Assembly: GCF_018777395.1 (NCBI RefSeq)
Contig: NZ_JAFJYC010000001.1
Span: forward strand, 620,001-684,000
Length of the DNA: 64,000 bases
From: Candidatus Sodalis endolongispinus
GTDB taxonomy: Bacteria > Pseudomonadota > Gammaproteobacteria > Enterobacterales > Enterobacteriaceae
Direction of reading: 5' to 3'
Part shown: piece by piece, positions 51,214 to 60,751 of the stretch
Numbering within the stretch: the first letter of the stretch is position 1
Layout of the letters: each line of letters begins with the position of its first letter
The notes under the pieces: generated by a model
Told to the model about the DNA's origin: nothing
Database searches by the model: none
What the model saw: the letters and a program-made list of their open reading frames with translations, nothing else
Position numbers and translations under genes: made by a program

Positions 51214-51681
51214 ATGCTTAACATCGTATTATACGAACCGGAAATTCCGCCCAACACCGGCAATATCATCCGCCTGAGCGCGAATACCGGTTTTCACCTT
51301 CACCTCATACAACCACTCGGGTTTACCTGGGATGACAAGCGGCTGCGCCGCGCGGGGCTGGATTATCATGAATTCGCCGCAGTCCGCAATCACCGCGACT
51401 ATGCCGCTTTTCTTTCGCAGGAGCAGCCGGCGCGGCTGTTTGCCCTGACCACCAAGGGTCAGCCGGCGCACAGCGCCGTGCGCTATCAGGCCGGGGGCTA
51501 TTTGCTGTTTGGACCTGAAACCCGCGGGTTGCCGCCGTCAATTCTTGACGCGCTGCCCATGACGAAGAAAATCCGCAGCGCGATGCAGCCGGACAGCCGC
51601 AGCATGAACCTGTCCAACGCGGTGTCGGTGGTGTTGTATGAAGCCTGGCGCCAATTGGATTATGCCGGCGCACGAGACTAG
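51214..51681 (+). CDS. trmL: tRNA (cytidine/uridine-2'-O-)-methyltransferase TrmL
   Basis: TrmL is a SPOUT methyltransferase that 2'-O-methylates the wobble base of leucine tRNAs. The 155-residue product (E. coli 157) starts [20 protein letters not shown], with the conserved N-terminal Asn/Arg region. It also has GPETRGLP and the C-terminal knot motif [16 protein letters not shown]. The usual KIRIPM before that motif reads KIRSAM here, changing two normally conserved residues at the AdoMet pocket. The frame is intact. In E. coli trmL neighbours cysE as here. Confidence 0.93.
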   Translation: MLNIVLYEPEIPPNTGNIIRLSANTGFHLHLIQPLGFTWDDKRLRRAGLDYHEFAAVRNHRDYAAFLSQEQPARLFALTTKGQPAHSAVRYQAGGYLLFGPETRGLPPSILDALPMTKKIRSAMQPDSRSMNLSNAVSVVLYEAWRQLDYAGARD

Positions 51682-51687
51682 CCTTCC

Positions 51688-52503
51688 TCAGATACCATCG
51701 CCGAATTCAAAACCGGGGCTGCTAAAAGACTGATCCATCTCTTCCGACGGCCGGTCACTTTCCGCTTTCCCCACCACCCGCGCCGGCACGCCTGCGGCGG
51801 TAGTATGGGCCGGTACCGAGCGCAAGACGACGGAACCAGCGCCGATTTTCGCCCCTCTGCCCACCTCGATATTGCCGAGAATGGTGGCGCCGGCGCCGAT
51901 CATCACCCCTTCACGGATCTTGGGATGCCGGTCGCCGCTGGTCTTGCCCGTGCCGCCAAGCGTGACGGACTGCAGGATGGAAACGTCATCTTCCACCACC
52001 GCGGTTTCGCCAACCACGATACCCGTGGCATGGTCGAGCATGATACCACAGCCGATGCGCGCCGCCGGGTGAATGTCCACGCCGAAGGATACGGAAATTT
52101 CATTCTGGAGATAAATCGCCAGCGCCTGGCGATTCTGATACCACAACCAATGGCCAATCCGATATGCCTGTAGAGCGTGGAACCCTTTCAGATACAGCAG
52201 CGGAGTAGAGTATTTGTCCACCGCCGGATCGCGCAGTCGCACCGCGTGAATATCACGCGCGGCGGAGAAAATCATGCTCGGATCGGCGCTGTAAGCCTCC
52301 TCAACCACTTCACGGATGGCAATGGCGGGCATAATAGGGTTGCTGAGTTTATTGGCCAGCATATAGCTCAATGCGCTGCCCAGGTTTTCGTGCTTGAGCA
52401 GGGTTGCATGGAAAAAACTGGCCAGCATGGGTTCACAATCGGCCAGCAAGCGCGCTTCAGCTTTAATGTTGTTCCATACAAGTTCCAATTCTTCTGTCGA
52501 CAT
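51688..52503 (-). CDS. cysE: serine O-acetyltransferase
   Basis: CysE makes O-acetylserine, the first step of cysteine synthesis, and is inhibited by cysteine. The ATG at 52503 gives MSTEELELVWNNIKAEARLL and 271 residues (E. coli 273); the longer frame to 52578 overlaps gpsA. The N-terminal helical domain is followed by the left-handed beta-helix of hexapeptide repeats. These contain the catalytic DIHPAARIG and GDRHPKIREG His residues and the C-terminal GDGI tail that binds CysK. It is last in the yibN-grxC-secB-gpsA-cysE operon and is intact. Confidence 0.97.
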   Translation of the reverse strand: MSTEELELVWNNIKAEARLLADCEPMLASFFHATLLKHENLGSALSYMLANKLSNPIMPAIAIREVVEEAYSADPSMIFSAARDIHAVRLRDPAVDKYSTPLLYLKGFHALQAYRIGHWLWYQNRQALAIYLQNEISVSFGVDIHPAARIGCGIMLDHATGIVVGETAVVEDDVSILQSVTLGGTGKTSGDRHPKIREGVMIGAGATILGNIEVGRGAKIGAGSVVLRSVPAHTTAAGVPARVVGKAESDRPSEEMDQSFSSPGFEFGDGI

Positions 52504-52540
52504 ACCGCCCGCCTTTTGCTTTGTTGCTGGGTAACCGGCC

Positions 52541-53557
52541 TCAGCCGCCGGCCCTTTCATCTTTCTGCGCACGGCCAAGCAACGTCAGCGCCGCCTGATG
52601 CGCGTTTTTGTGCTGGTAAAGCACCTGATATATCTGCTCGCTGATGGGCATCTCTACCCCGTAGCGTCCGGCCAGCGCCAATACTTCCTTGGTATTGCGG
52701 TAACCCTCCACCACCTGTCCGATCGTTTCCTGCGCCGCTTCGACGCCGATGCCCTGCCCCAGTAGCATGCCGAAACGGCGATTGCGCGACTGATTGTCGG
52801 TACAGGTAAGCACCAGATCCCCCAACCCGGCCATGCCCATAAAGGTGCCGGGCTCTGCGCCCATCGCCGCGCCGAGGCGCGACATTTCGGCCAGACCGCG
52901 GGTAATTAAAGCGGTGCGCGCGTTGGCGCCAAAACCGATGCCGTCAGAAATGCCGGCGCCGATGGCAATCACGTTTTTCACCGCGCCGCCCAGCTGGACA
53001 CCGACGAGATCGGGATTACTGTAAACCCGGAAACTTTTACCGCAGTGTAACAGCCGCTGTAAATCGTCGCTGAAGGTAGCGTCCGTGGCCGCCAGCGCAA
53101 TGGCGGTGGGCAACCCTGCCGCCAGATCACGCGCGAACGTTGGCCCCGACAGCACCGCCAGCGGTATCTGGTCGCCCAGCACCTCCCGCGCCACCTCCTG
53201 CAGCAGCCGGCCGGTTTCCGCCTCCAGCCCCTTGGTAGCCCAGACAATGCGGGCATCTTGGCGCAGATGGGGTTGGAGTTGTGTAAGCACCTGCCCGAAG
53301 ACGTGGCTTGGCACCACAATCAGCACATCACGGCTGGCGGCTAGCGCCGTCGACAGAGATGCCTCCAGGCGCAGCGTCGGCGGAAACGGTACGTCGGGCA
53401 AAAAAGCCTGATTGCAGCGCGCCGCCTCTAACGCTTGGATATGGGCCGGATCGTGACCCCACAGCAACACCTCATGACCGTTACGCGCCAGGGTGATAGC
53501 CAGGGCCGTACCGTACGAGCCTGCACCGATAACAATCATTGAAGCATCGCCGGGCAT
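52541..53557 (-). CDS. gpsA: glycerol-3-phosphate dehydrogenase [NAD(P)+], biosynthetic
   Basis: GpsA reduces dihydroxyacetone phosphate to sn-glycerol 3-phosphate for phospholipid synthesis. The 338-residue protein (E. coli 339) has the Rossmann motif [10 protein letters not shown] near the start and [16 protein letters not shown]. The catalytic Lys lies in [14 protein letters not shown], with GLAEMSRLG and [13 protein letters not shown] following. It starts two bases after the secB stop. It is intact. Confidence 0.97.
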   Translation of the reverse strand: MPGDASMIVIGAGSYGTALAITLARNGHEVLLWGHDPAHIQALEAARCNQAFLPDVPFPPTLRLEASLSTALAASRDVLIVVPSHVFGQVLTQLQPHLRQDARIVWATKGLEAETGRLLQEVAREVLGDQIPLAVLSGPTFARDLAAGLPTAIALAATDATFSDDLQRLLHCGKSFRVYSNPDLVGVQLGGAVKNVIAIGAGISDGIGFGANARTALITRGLAEMSRLGAAMGAEPGTFMGMAGLGDLVLTCTDNQSRNRRFGMLLGQGIGVEAAQETIGQVVEGYRNTKEVLALAGRYGVEMPISEQIYQVLYQHKNAHQAALTLLGRAQKDERAGG

Positions 53558-53559
53558 AA

Positions 53560-54030
53560 TCAGGCGTCCTGAGCCGGCTGGCTGCCGTCGCCGTCGCCCT
53601 GCTGCTGCAGGTTATTCATGAACAGCGCGTCAAAATTGACCGGCGCCAGATTCAACTGCGGGAAGGTGCCTCGGGATACCTGGCTGGTGATACACTCACG
53701 GGCGTAGGGGAAAAGAATATTCGGGCAGTAGGCGCCGAGACAGTGCGCCATTTGGGTGCCGTCAATGCCGGAGATGGTGAATATGCCCGCCTGCTGGACC
53801 TCGCACAGAAAGGCGGTATCTCCGCCCAACGATGCCGTTACGGTTACCCGCAGTACGACTTCATAGATGTCCTCCGCCAGCTGGCTGGACGCGGTATCCA
53901 GATCCAGTTTGATTTCAGGCTGCCATTCCTGCTGGAACACCTTGGGCGCATTCGGCGCTTCAAAAGACACATCCTTGGTGTAAATGCGCTGAATCTGAAA
54001 CGCCATATCGGTATTATTTTGTTCTGACAT
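53560..54030 (-). CDS. secB: protein-export chaperone SecB
   Basis: SecB is the tetrameric cytoplasmic chaperone that keeps preproteins unfolded and delivers them to SecA. The 156-residue protein (E. coli 155) starts [20 protein letters not shown]. It has the conserved peptide-groove segments ([30 protein letters not shown]) and an acidic/Gln-rich tail. It lies between grxC and gpsA. It is intact. Confidence 0.97.
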   Translation of the reverse strand: MSEQNNTDMAFQIQRIYTKDVSFEAPNAPKVFQQEWQPEIKLDLDTASSQLAEDIYEVVLRVTVTASLGGDTAFLCEVQQAGIFTISGIDGTQMAHCLGAYCPNILFPYARECITSQVSRGTFPQLNLAPVNFDALFMNNLQQQGDGDGSQPAQDA

Positions 54031-54096
54031 TGAAAAACCCTTTGGTTAAAGTGCCGGGTACGGGGGCTAGGCGCACGACCCGTCGGTTCTGTTTAT

Positions 54097-54335
54097 TTAA
54101 AGGCCGCCGCGCGCATCGAGCGCATGCAAGTCGTCACACCCGCCCACATGCTTGCCATCGATAAAGATTTGCGGCACCGTGGGGTGCGGCCGCTGCGCTT
54201 TATCATTTCTTCGCGCAGATCCACGTCGCCATCAATGGGGATCTCCTGAAAAGGCACCCCTTTGCGGGTAATTAACGCTTTAGCGCGATGGCAATAGGGA
54301 CAGGTTGCTTTGGTATAAATTTCGATATTGGCCAT
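54097..54335 (-). pseudogene. grxC: grxC, glutaredoxin 3, frameshifted
   Basis: Glutaredoxin 3 is a GSH-dependent thiol oxidoreductase. From ATG 54335 the frame is normal through the CPYC active site (TKATCPYCHRAKALI) to RSGRT. Near 54179-54186 the sequence has two extra C/G bases, changing TTVPQIFIDGKHVGG into PRCRKSLSMASM and reading on to 54093. The correct frame (TVPQIFIDGKHVGGCDDLHA, then LDARGGL and TAA at 54099-54097) is present. The lost part includes the cis-Pro needed for glutathione binding, so the product is unlikely to work. Confidence 0.88.
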
Positions 54336-54360
54336 GGTTTCCCTTCTTGATGGAAAAGAG

Positions 54361-54792
54361 TTATTTACCCCTGACCAGCGGTAAATTTTCCCCGCTCCAG
54401 CCGGATATGCCTTCTTTAAGCACATAAACCCGTTTAAAGCCGGCTTTGATCAGGTTTTGCGCCGGATCGCGCGAGCTGGTGCCGCCGGCGCAAACAACGA
54501 TGACCGGCTTACCCTTTGCTTTTTCCAGCTCGCCCAGATTGCCGGATTTGATGTCTGCCGCCGCCAGATTTAAACTGTTGGCGATATGCCTCTTACGGTA
54601 ATCATCCCGGTTTCGCAGATCAACAATCACCGCATCTTCCTTATTGATCAATCGGATAGCTTCACCGCGGGCAATGTCGCCCACCTTGGAAAAACGGCTT
54701 TGGAAAGTAGTAAAAATTATGGCACCCAAAAGGACCATCCACGCCAGACTAAGCATGGGATGATTGCCGATAAATTGCATAATTTCTTGCAT
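54361..54792 (-). CDS. yibN: rhodanese-like membrane-anchored protein YibN
   Basis: The 143 residues match YibN in length and order: an N-terminal TM helix at about 10-30 ([18 protein letters not shown]) followed by a cytoplasmic rhodanese domain. That domain carries [20 protein letters not shown] and the active-site loop [15 protein letters not shown] with its catalytic Cys. The role is not settled; it is a putative sulfurtransferase. It heads the operon yibN-grxC-secB-gpsA-cysE. It is intact. Confidence 0.93.
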   Translation of the reverse strand: MQEIMQFIGNHPMLSLAWMVLLGAIIFTTFQSRFSKVGDIARGEAIRLINKEDAVIVDLRNRDDYRKRHIANSLNLAAADIKSGNLGELEKAKGKPVIVVCAGGTSSRDPAQNLIKAGFKRVYVLKEGISGWSGENLPLVRGK

Positions 54793-55000
54793 GGGGTGAG
54801 AAGACTCCCGTTAATAAATGACCCAACGTCAAAGCATTCGAGTATACCCTCGCCGCCGGGCAAATTCAGCCAATATACCGATACATCGCCAAGAAACTGG
54901 CGGCAATGCGCGCCGCAGCGCATAAATCTCGGATGAAACCGATGCCAAAGCGTCAATAGATGACTGGTAAGCCGCTGTTCAACGTGAAATAATCGCCACC
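54793..55000. other. divergent promoter region between yibN and envC; gpmI absent
   Basis: In E. coli gpmI (yibO) lies between yibN and envC. Here only 208 bases separate the two genes and no gpmI remnant was recognised. Confidence 0.6.
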
Positions 55001-56299
55001 ATGAGGGAAAAAGCACCGTTGAAAAATTCATATCCCACGCGCACCGGCTGTCGGCACCGCGCCACCGGATTAAGGTATCGTCTTTGCGCCTGCATGCTTT
55101 GCGCCGGCACTCTGCTATTGCCCGCCGCCGTTCACGCCGCAGACAATAAGCAACAGCTTGAAACGGTGCAGCAAAATATCCTCGCCAAAGAAAAAAGCGT
55201 TCAACAGCAGCAAAAACAGCGCACCACCTTGCTCGGCCAATTGAAGGAACAAGAACAGTCCATCTCCCGCTCGTCCCGTGCCCTGCGGGATACGCAACAT
55301 ACCCTGGCGACGCTGAAGGGCGATATTGATCGGCTGACGCGTTCGATTCGCCAATTACAAGACCGGCAGGCCGCGCAGCAGAAATTGCTGGCGCAGCAGT
55401 TGGACGCCGCATTCCGTCAGGGGCAGCACTCCGGGCTACAGTTGATCCTCAGTAACGAGGAAAGTCTGCGCAGTGAGCGCATCCTGGCCTACTTCAGCTA
55501 CCTGAACGACGCGCGCACCAAAACCATCAATGACCTGAGCCAGACACGAACCGATCTGGCAGCGCAAAAGCGCGAACAGCAGCAGAAACAACAACAACAG
55601 CAGCAGGTGTTGCAGCAGCAGCAAAAACAACAGCAGACCTTGCAGGGCGCCAGCGCCGCGCGCCAGAAAACCTTGAGTGGCCTGAATTCGTCCATCGCGG
55701 AAGATAAGCAACGATTGGCGGAGCTGCATCAAAACGAGGCGCGGTTACGCGATACTATCGCCCGCGCCGAGCGGGAAGCGAAAGCCCGTGCGGAGCGTGA
55801 AGCGCGGGAGGCGCAGCGGGTGCGTGAACGGGAAGCGCAAGCGAAAAGCCGCGGCAGCACTTATAAGCCTAGCGAGAGTGAGCGGGCGCTGGTCGCCCGT
55901 ACCGGTGGTCTTGGTCGGCCGGCGGGACAGGATTTGTGGCCGGTGCGGGGTCGTACGCTTCATCGCTTTGGCGAGCCGCAGCAGGGAGAATTGCGCTATA
56001 AAGGGCTGGTCATTGCGGCCGCGGAAGGCAGCGAAGTGAAGGCCATCGCCGCCGGCCGTGTGCTGATGGCCGACTGGCTGCAGGGCTACGGCCTGATGGT
56101 GGTCATCGAGCACGGCAAGGGCGATATGAGTCTCTATGGTTATAACCAGAGCGCGCCGGTCAACGTCGGCGATCAGGTCAAGGCCGGGCAGCCTATTGCG
56201 CTGGTCGGGGCCAGCGGCGGTCAGGGCACGCCGTCGCTTTATTTTGAAATTCGCCGTCAGGGCCAGGCGGTCAATCCCATACCCTGGTTAGGAAGGTAG
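55001..56299 (+). CDS. envC: murein hydrolase activator EnvC
   Basis: EnvC is a periplasmic protein that activates the amidases AmiA and AmiB at the septum. The 432-residue precursor has a signal peptide ending near AVHAAD. Long coiled-coil regions follow (about 50-270), then a C-terminal LytM-like domain (about 310-432). That domain lacks zinc ligands, as in EnvC, and includes DWLQGYGLMVVIEHGKGDMS and PSLYFEIRRQGQAVNP. The coiled coil contains a Gln-rich tract (about 190-215, encoded 55577-55640) longer than in E. coli, accounting for part of the extra length (419 in E. coli). The frame is intact. Confidence 0.95.
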   Translation: MREKAPLKNSYPTRTGCRHRATGLRYRLCACMLCAGTLLLPAAVHAADNKQQLETVQQNILAKEKSVQQQQKQRTTLLGQLKEQEQSISRSSRALRDTQHTLATLKGDIDRLTRSIRQLQDRQAAQQKLLAQQLDAAFRQGQHSGLQLILSNEESLRSERILAYFSYLNDARTKTINDLSQTRTDLAAQKREQQQKQQQQQQVLQQQQKQQQTLQGASAARQKTLSGLNSSIAEDKQRLAELHQNEARLRDTIARAEREAKARAEREAREAQRVREREAQAKSRGSTYKPSESERALVARTGGLGRPAGQDLWPVRGRTLHRFGEPQQGELRYKGLVIAAAEGSEVKAIAAGRVLMADWLQGYGLMVVIEHGKGDMSLYGYNQSAPVNVGDQVKAGQPIALVGASGGQGTPSLYFEIRRQGQAVNPIPWLGR

Positions 56300-56300
56300 T

Positions 56301-57254
56301 TTGTCGATTAAAATTTGTAGCACCGCTATCGTGATGTTCCTGCTGCTGGCAAGCCACGTGGCGCAGGCCGGGAAACTGGCCATCGTTATTGACGATTTTG
56401 GCTACCGGCCCGCGACCGAAAATCAGGTCCTGGCCATGCCGGTTAACGTTTCCATTGCGGTGCTGCCTGATGCGCCCTATGCCCGGGAAATGGCCCTTAA
56501 AGCCCATCGACAGGGGCGCGAAATCCTCATTCATTTGCCAATGGCGCCGTTAAGCAAACAGCCCCTGGAACGCAATACGCTCACGCCGGCGATGAGCCGC
56601 GACCAGGTGGCGGACATTATCCGGCAGGCGACCCAGAAAGTCCCTTATGCGGTGGGGTTGAACAATCATATGGGCAGCGCGATGACCTCCAGTCTTAGCG
56701 GCATGCAACATGTGACGCAGGCGTTAAGCCACTATTCTTATTACTTCCTCGATAGCGTGACGATCGGCAACAGTCAGGCGGTGGATGCCGCCGCCGGCAC
56801 CGGCGTCCGGGTTCTCAAGCGACAGGTGTTCCTGGACGATACCGCCAATGAGGCCGACATCCGTCACCAGTTCAATCGCGCGGTGGCGCTGGCCCGCCGC
56901 AACGGTTTCGCTATCGGTCATCCGCATCCGGCCACGGTGCGCGTGCTGCAACAGATGCTGCCGTCCCTGCCGGGAGATATCGTCCTGGTGCGCCCGAGCA
57001 TGCTGCTTGACGAACGTCCCGCGGCGGCGCCGATGGCTAAACCGGCGCCGCCGCGTCCGCACCCCTTCCGCGGCGTGCCCTATTGTCCGAGTCGTCAGCC
57101 GGCGCCGCCGATTTATGCCGATGCCATGCTAGGCGCCATCGCCTCAAGCGTTGCCGATACCTGGCGCAATATCCTGCGCGGCGAGACGGCCCCTGCCGCC
57201 GGGAAGTCCGACGCGGCACAACCCGGTTCCGGGAAGCCTGACGCGGCACAATAA
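56301..57254 (+). CDS. yibQ: divergent polysaccharide deacetylase family protein YibQ
   Basis: The frame starts at TTG 56301, one base after the envC stop, and gives a signal peptide ending AQAGK. The NodB-like domain of the DUF610 family follows (LAIVIDDFGYRPATENQVLA, HLPMAPLSKQPLE, NNHMGSAMTS, GHPHPATVRVLQQ). Known members are predicted periplasmic; the substrate is unknown. The C-terminal tail ends in a short duplicated unit (GKSDAAQ / GKPDAAQ). The 317 residues are typical. It is cotranscribed with envC and intact. Confidence 0.92.
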   Translation: MSIKICSTAIVMFLLLASHVAQAGKLAIVIDDFGYRPATENQVLAMPVNVSIAVLPDAPYAREMALKAHRQGREILIHLPMAPLSKQPLERNTLTPAMSRDQVADIIRQATQKVPYAVGLNNHMGSAMTSSLSGMQHVTQALSHYSYYFLDSVTIGNSQAVDAAAGTGVRVLKRQVFLDDTANEADIRHQFNRAVALARRNGFAIGHPHPATVRVLQQMLPSLPGDIVLVRPSMLLDERPAAAPMAKPAPPRPHPFRGVPYCPSRQPAPPIYADAMLGAIASSVADTWRNILRGETAPAAGKSDAAQPGSGKPDAAQ

Positions 57255-57530
57255 CCGACCGGGAAAGGCGTCCCCTGCCTCAGGCGGTCAAGCAAAGCAG
57301 CGGCGCCTTTGCAACGGTCTGGCCGCAGCAAGACTCTGAAGGCTAATCAGGGGATTACGGCCCGCCGCCGGCCACAGCCGCAACGCCAGTCTTTCGCTTA
57401 CTCGCGATCGCCGATTTTCCCCTCCAGTGTCAACGACCGGCGCTGGCTGTCTTGCCGTGGCGAAATAGTGCAGGTAGTGCACCTATGCTACCATGCACCG
57501 TAATGAGGGAGATCTGTGCGGTGGAAATGC
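57255..57530. other. intergenic region upstream of the LPS core genes
   Basis: No supported gene occurs in 276 bases. The right end supplies the putative start region of the first glycosyltransferase. Confidence 0.5.
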
Positions 57531-58743
57531 ATGACGATGCCACAAGGTCGGTTGAAAATTCTGCTGTTGGATAACGGCAAAGAGTGGGGCGGCGGCACCA
57601 ATAGCCTGCTGGAACTCCTTAAACGTATCGACCGCAGCCGGTTTGAAATTACCTGTTGTTTTTATCATAATTATCAGCGCGACAATGAATAAACCATCGG
57701 CGACGTTCTGAGCGCCATCGGTATTCCGACGCAGTTTATAGCGCAGCGCCGGCAACCGCTGTGGGCAAAATTGAGCAAGGAGATCCTGCGCGGCCTTCTG
57801 CTGTTCCACGCTCTCTGGCGCCAACGTGCCGTGCAAGCCGTCGACCATCGCTGGCGCATTGCGCCGAATGCCCGGCAACTTGCCGCCCTGCTGCGCGCGG
57901 GAAACTTTCACCTGCTGTAATCCCAGCTCCAATGTGGAAGGCTATAGAGCGGCCGAGGGTCTGCCGGTGGCGGTGGTGCAACATTGCCGCATTGAACCGG
58001 TCCTCGACCCACACATCGTCTCCCGGGTCAACCGGGGCGCGCGCTGCGTCATCGCGGTAATCGAGGGCGTGCGACAAACCCTGATCTGCGGCGGTATCCG
58101 GCCGGCGCTGTGCCAAACGGTGTTTAACGGCATCGATATTCATCAGCCGCTGCCGGACGGCGCGCGACTGCGCCAATCCCTCGGCGCCGATGCGGGTACC
58201 TTCCTGTTCGGCAATATCGGCTCGCTCATTGCCCGCAAGGCGCATGATCACACGCTGCAGGCGCTGCAGGCATTCCATCAGGCCCACCCCGAAGCACGCT
58301 GGAAAATGGTGTTGGTCGGATCGGGTAACCAACAGGCTAATCTGGCGCGTCAGGTGGAGCAAGCCGGCCTCGGCGATCGCGTTATCTTCACCGGCTTTCA
58401 GCGCAATGCAATGGAATACCTGGCCGCTTTCGACGCGCTGATACTCGCCTCGCGCAGCGAGGGCCTGCCGCGGGTGGTATTGGAAGCGATGCTGCTCGAA
58501 ACGCCGGTCATCGGTTCGGCGGTCACCGGCACCGCCGAATTGGTGCGCCATCAGGATACCGGCCTGCTGTTTCCCTATGGCGATGTGGCGCAATTGGCGC
58601 ACCACCTTGCAACGCTTTACAGCGATGTCGACAAACGCCGTGTGCTGGCACGGCGCGCCAATGAGCGGGTTCGCCGGGAGTTTGCCATCGAAAACTATAT
58701 CGCTGGCGTCGAAGCCGTGCTTGCCGGCGCCCCTTTACCCTGA
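57531..58743 (+). pseudogene. GT4-family glycosyltransferase (LPS core region), nonsense codon and frameshift
   Basis: GT-B glycosyltransferases of this type add sugars to the LPS core or related glycans. From about ATG 57531 the frame reads LKILLLDNGKEWGGGTNSLL and reaches an in-frame TAA at 57690-57692. It then continues as TIGDVLSAIGIPTQF and so on to a second stop near 57918-57920. There a one-base shift moves it into the frame that ends at 58743 (SSNVEGYRAAEGLPVAVVQH onwards). The second half has the usual FNGID, SLIARKAHDHTLQALQAFHQ, VLVGSG and ASRSEGLPRVVLEAM motifs. At least two lesions make it inactive. It is adjacent to a second broken transferase and hldD. Confidence 0.85.
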
Positions 58744-58751
58744 GACTTTGT

Positions 58752-59668
58752 ATGTTCAATGTGTTCGATGTGTTCAATGCCAGATACCGACGTATTCGCG
58801 CGCGCCATAATCTGCCCTATCAGGCAGTGGCCGGCGGCTTACCGGTCACGTCGGTGGTCATCCCCTCCGTCGGCGCTGATTATAGTGAAGAAGCGCTGCT
58901 AAGTGCGACATTCGCCGCGCGCTTTGCACCGGCGTTAACCGAGATAGTGATCGTCACCGACCAGAGCGCCGCCGCCTTTCCCGCGTTACCGGCCACAAAA
59001 CCCGCGTCGTCACGCCCAGTGATGACACCCGCGGCGGCGATTATCCTTATAAGCAAATCTATCTCAGTCGCCTTATCAAAATGCAGGCGCCGCTGCAAGC
59101 GCGCACCGACGGTATTTTGATGATCGATTCCGATCTGAATTTGCTGTCGATGCCGCACATAGCGCTGCATGACGATCATATTTACGCCAGCTTTCGCCGG
59201 GGAAAAATGATCGACAAACTGAGCGGCCTCGCGCCGGCGGCGGTGCCGGCTTATTATCGCGACGCGGTGCGTCCGAAATGGGTGGATCATGTCAACGGCG
59301 CCTTTCTTGCCGCCACCCGCCAGACCTGGCAACGGATGTACCCGCTTTGGATCGCGTTTTTCCGCGATACCTGGTCGCGCATGGCCGGCACCCAGCCGCC
59401 CACCGATCAGCTGCCGCTGGCGGCGATGCTGGATACGCTGGACATTCGCTCCATCAACCTGGGTGAGTGGATGAACTGGCCGGTGGCGAAACGCATTGGC
59501 GGCACGCCATCGGTCATACCACCGCAGGTGATAGGCGCTCACGGTGGTTTCCCGCTGTCGGAGTGGCATAAATATCTGCATTCGCGCGATACGCCACTAC
59601 TGTTCAAGCCGCAAACTTACACCCGAAAAGTGCGCTATCTCAGCGATGAAGAGCGGCTTGCGCGCTAG
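58752..59668 (+). pseudogene. second LPS-region glycosyltransferase-like gene, frameshifted
   Basis: The start at ATG 58752 lies nine bases after the preceding gene. The first ~80 residues (GLPVTSVVIPSVGADYSEEA, EIVIVTDQSAAAFPALPA) look like a GT-A fold start. Near 58995 the frame shifts. The continuing frame reads HKTRVVTPSDDTRGGDYPYK and then MIDSDLNLLSMPHIALHDDH, with a DSD metal-binding motif, to the stop at 59668. It is probably a core or O-antigen transferase with an unusual sequence; I do not recognise the exact family. A single frameshift is the visible lesion. Confidence 0.78.
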
Positions 59669-59787
59669 CGGCGATACCGCATCTGCGGCCAAGCGGGAAG
59701 ATATAAAGCCCGGAGAGGAAATGCTATGATAAAAGCATTATCAGGAGCTGACGTTGTGCCGGCTCCGTCGAAGCGCAAGGGTAACCC

Positions 59788-60720
59788 ATGATAGTTGTCA
59801 CCGGTGGTGCCGGTTTTATCGGCAGTAATATCGTTAAGGCGTTAAATCAGATTGGCTACAACGATATTTTTGTGGTGGATAACCTCAAGGACGGCACCAA
59901 ATATGCCAATCTGGTCGACCTGAATATCACCGATTATATGGACAAAGAGGATTTTATCGCCAGCATCGTCGCCGGCGATGATTTCGGCGATATCGATGCG
60001 GTATTCCACGAAGGCGCCTGCTCTTCCACTACCGAGTGGGACGGTAAGTACATGATGGACAATAACTATCAGTACTCCAAAGAGCTCCTGCACTACTGTA
60101 TGGAACGCAGTATACCGTTTCTGTATGCCTCTTCTGCGGCAACCTATGGCGGCCGGACGGAACATTTCATTGAGGATCGACAGTACGAGCAGCCCTTGAA
60201 CGTCTATGGCTATTCCAAATTCCTGTTAGATCAGTATGTGCGCGCGCAATTGCCCCAGGCCGAGTCGCAAATCTGCGGCTTCCGCTATTTTAATGTTTAT
60301 GGCCCGCGCGAATGGCATAAAGGCGACATGGCGAGCGTGGCTTTCCATCTGAATAATCAAATCAACGCCGGCGAGAATCCGAAACTGTTTGCCGGCAGCG
60401 AAGGTTTTAAGCGCGACTTTGTCTATGTCGGCGACGTCGCGGCGGTGAATCTGTGGTTCTGGCAAAACAACGTCTCGGGGATTTTCAACTGCGGTACCGG
60501 CCGGGCAGAATCGTTCCAGGCAGTGGCGGACGCGGTGCTGGATTACCATAAAAAAGGCCAGTTGGAATACATTCCGTTCCCGGAAAAACTCAAAGGGCGT
60601 TATCAGGCCTACACACAGGCGGATTTAACCCAGCTGCGCGCCGCCGGCTACACGCAAACTTTCAAAACCGTCGCCGAGGGGGTGACGGACTATCTACGCT
60701 GGCTGAACCACAATCATTAA
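59788..60720 (+). CDS. hldD: ADP-L-glycero-D-mannoheptose 6-epimerase
   Basis: HldD converts ADP-D-glycero- to ADP-L-glycero-D-manno-heptose for the LPS inner core. The 310 residues are the same length as E. coli HldD (RfaD). The Rossmann motif GGAGFIGSN is at 7-15, with ASSAATYGG and the catalytic Tyr/Lys in [10 protein letters not shown] near 140. [11 protein letters not shown] and the [12 protein letters not shown] region are also present. It is intact and heads hldD-waaF-waaC. Confidence 0.97.
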   Translation: MIVVTGGAGFIGSNIVKALNQIGYNDIFVVDNLKDGTKYANLVDLNITDYMDKEDFIASIVAGDDFGDIDAVFHEGACSSTTEWDGKYMMDNNYQYSKELLHYCMERSIPFLYASSAATYGGRTEHFIEDRQYEQPLNVYGYSKFLLDQYVRAQLPQAESQICGFRYFNVYGPREWHKGDMASVAFHLNNQINAGENPKLFAGSEGFKRDFVYVGDVAAVNLWFWQNNVSGIFNCGTGRAESFQAVADAVLDYHKKGQLEYIPFPEKLKGRYQAYTQADLTQLRAAGYTQTFKTVAEGVTDYLRWLNHNH

Positions 60721-60751
60721 TTTCCTTGAGGGCAAGAAAGAGAGCGTCGGC

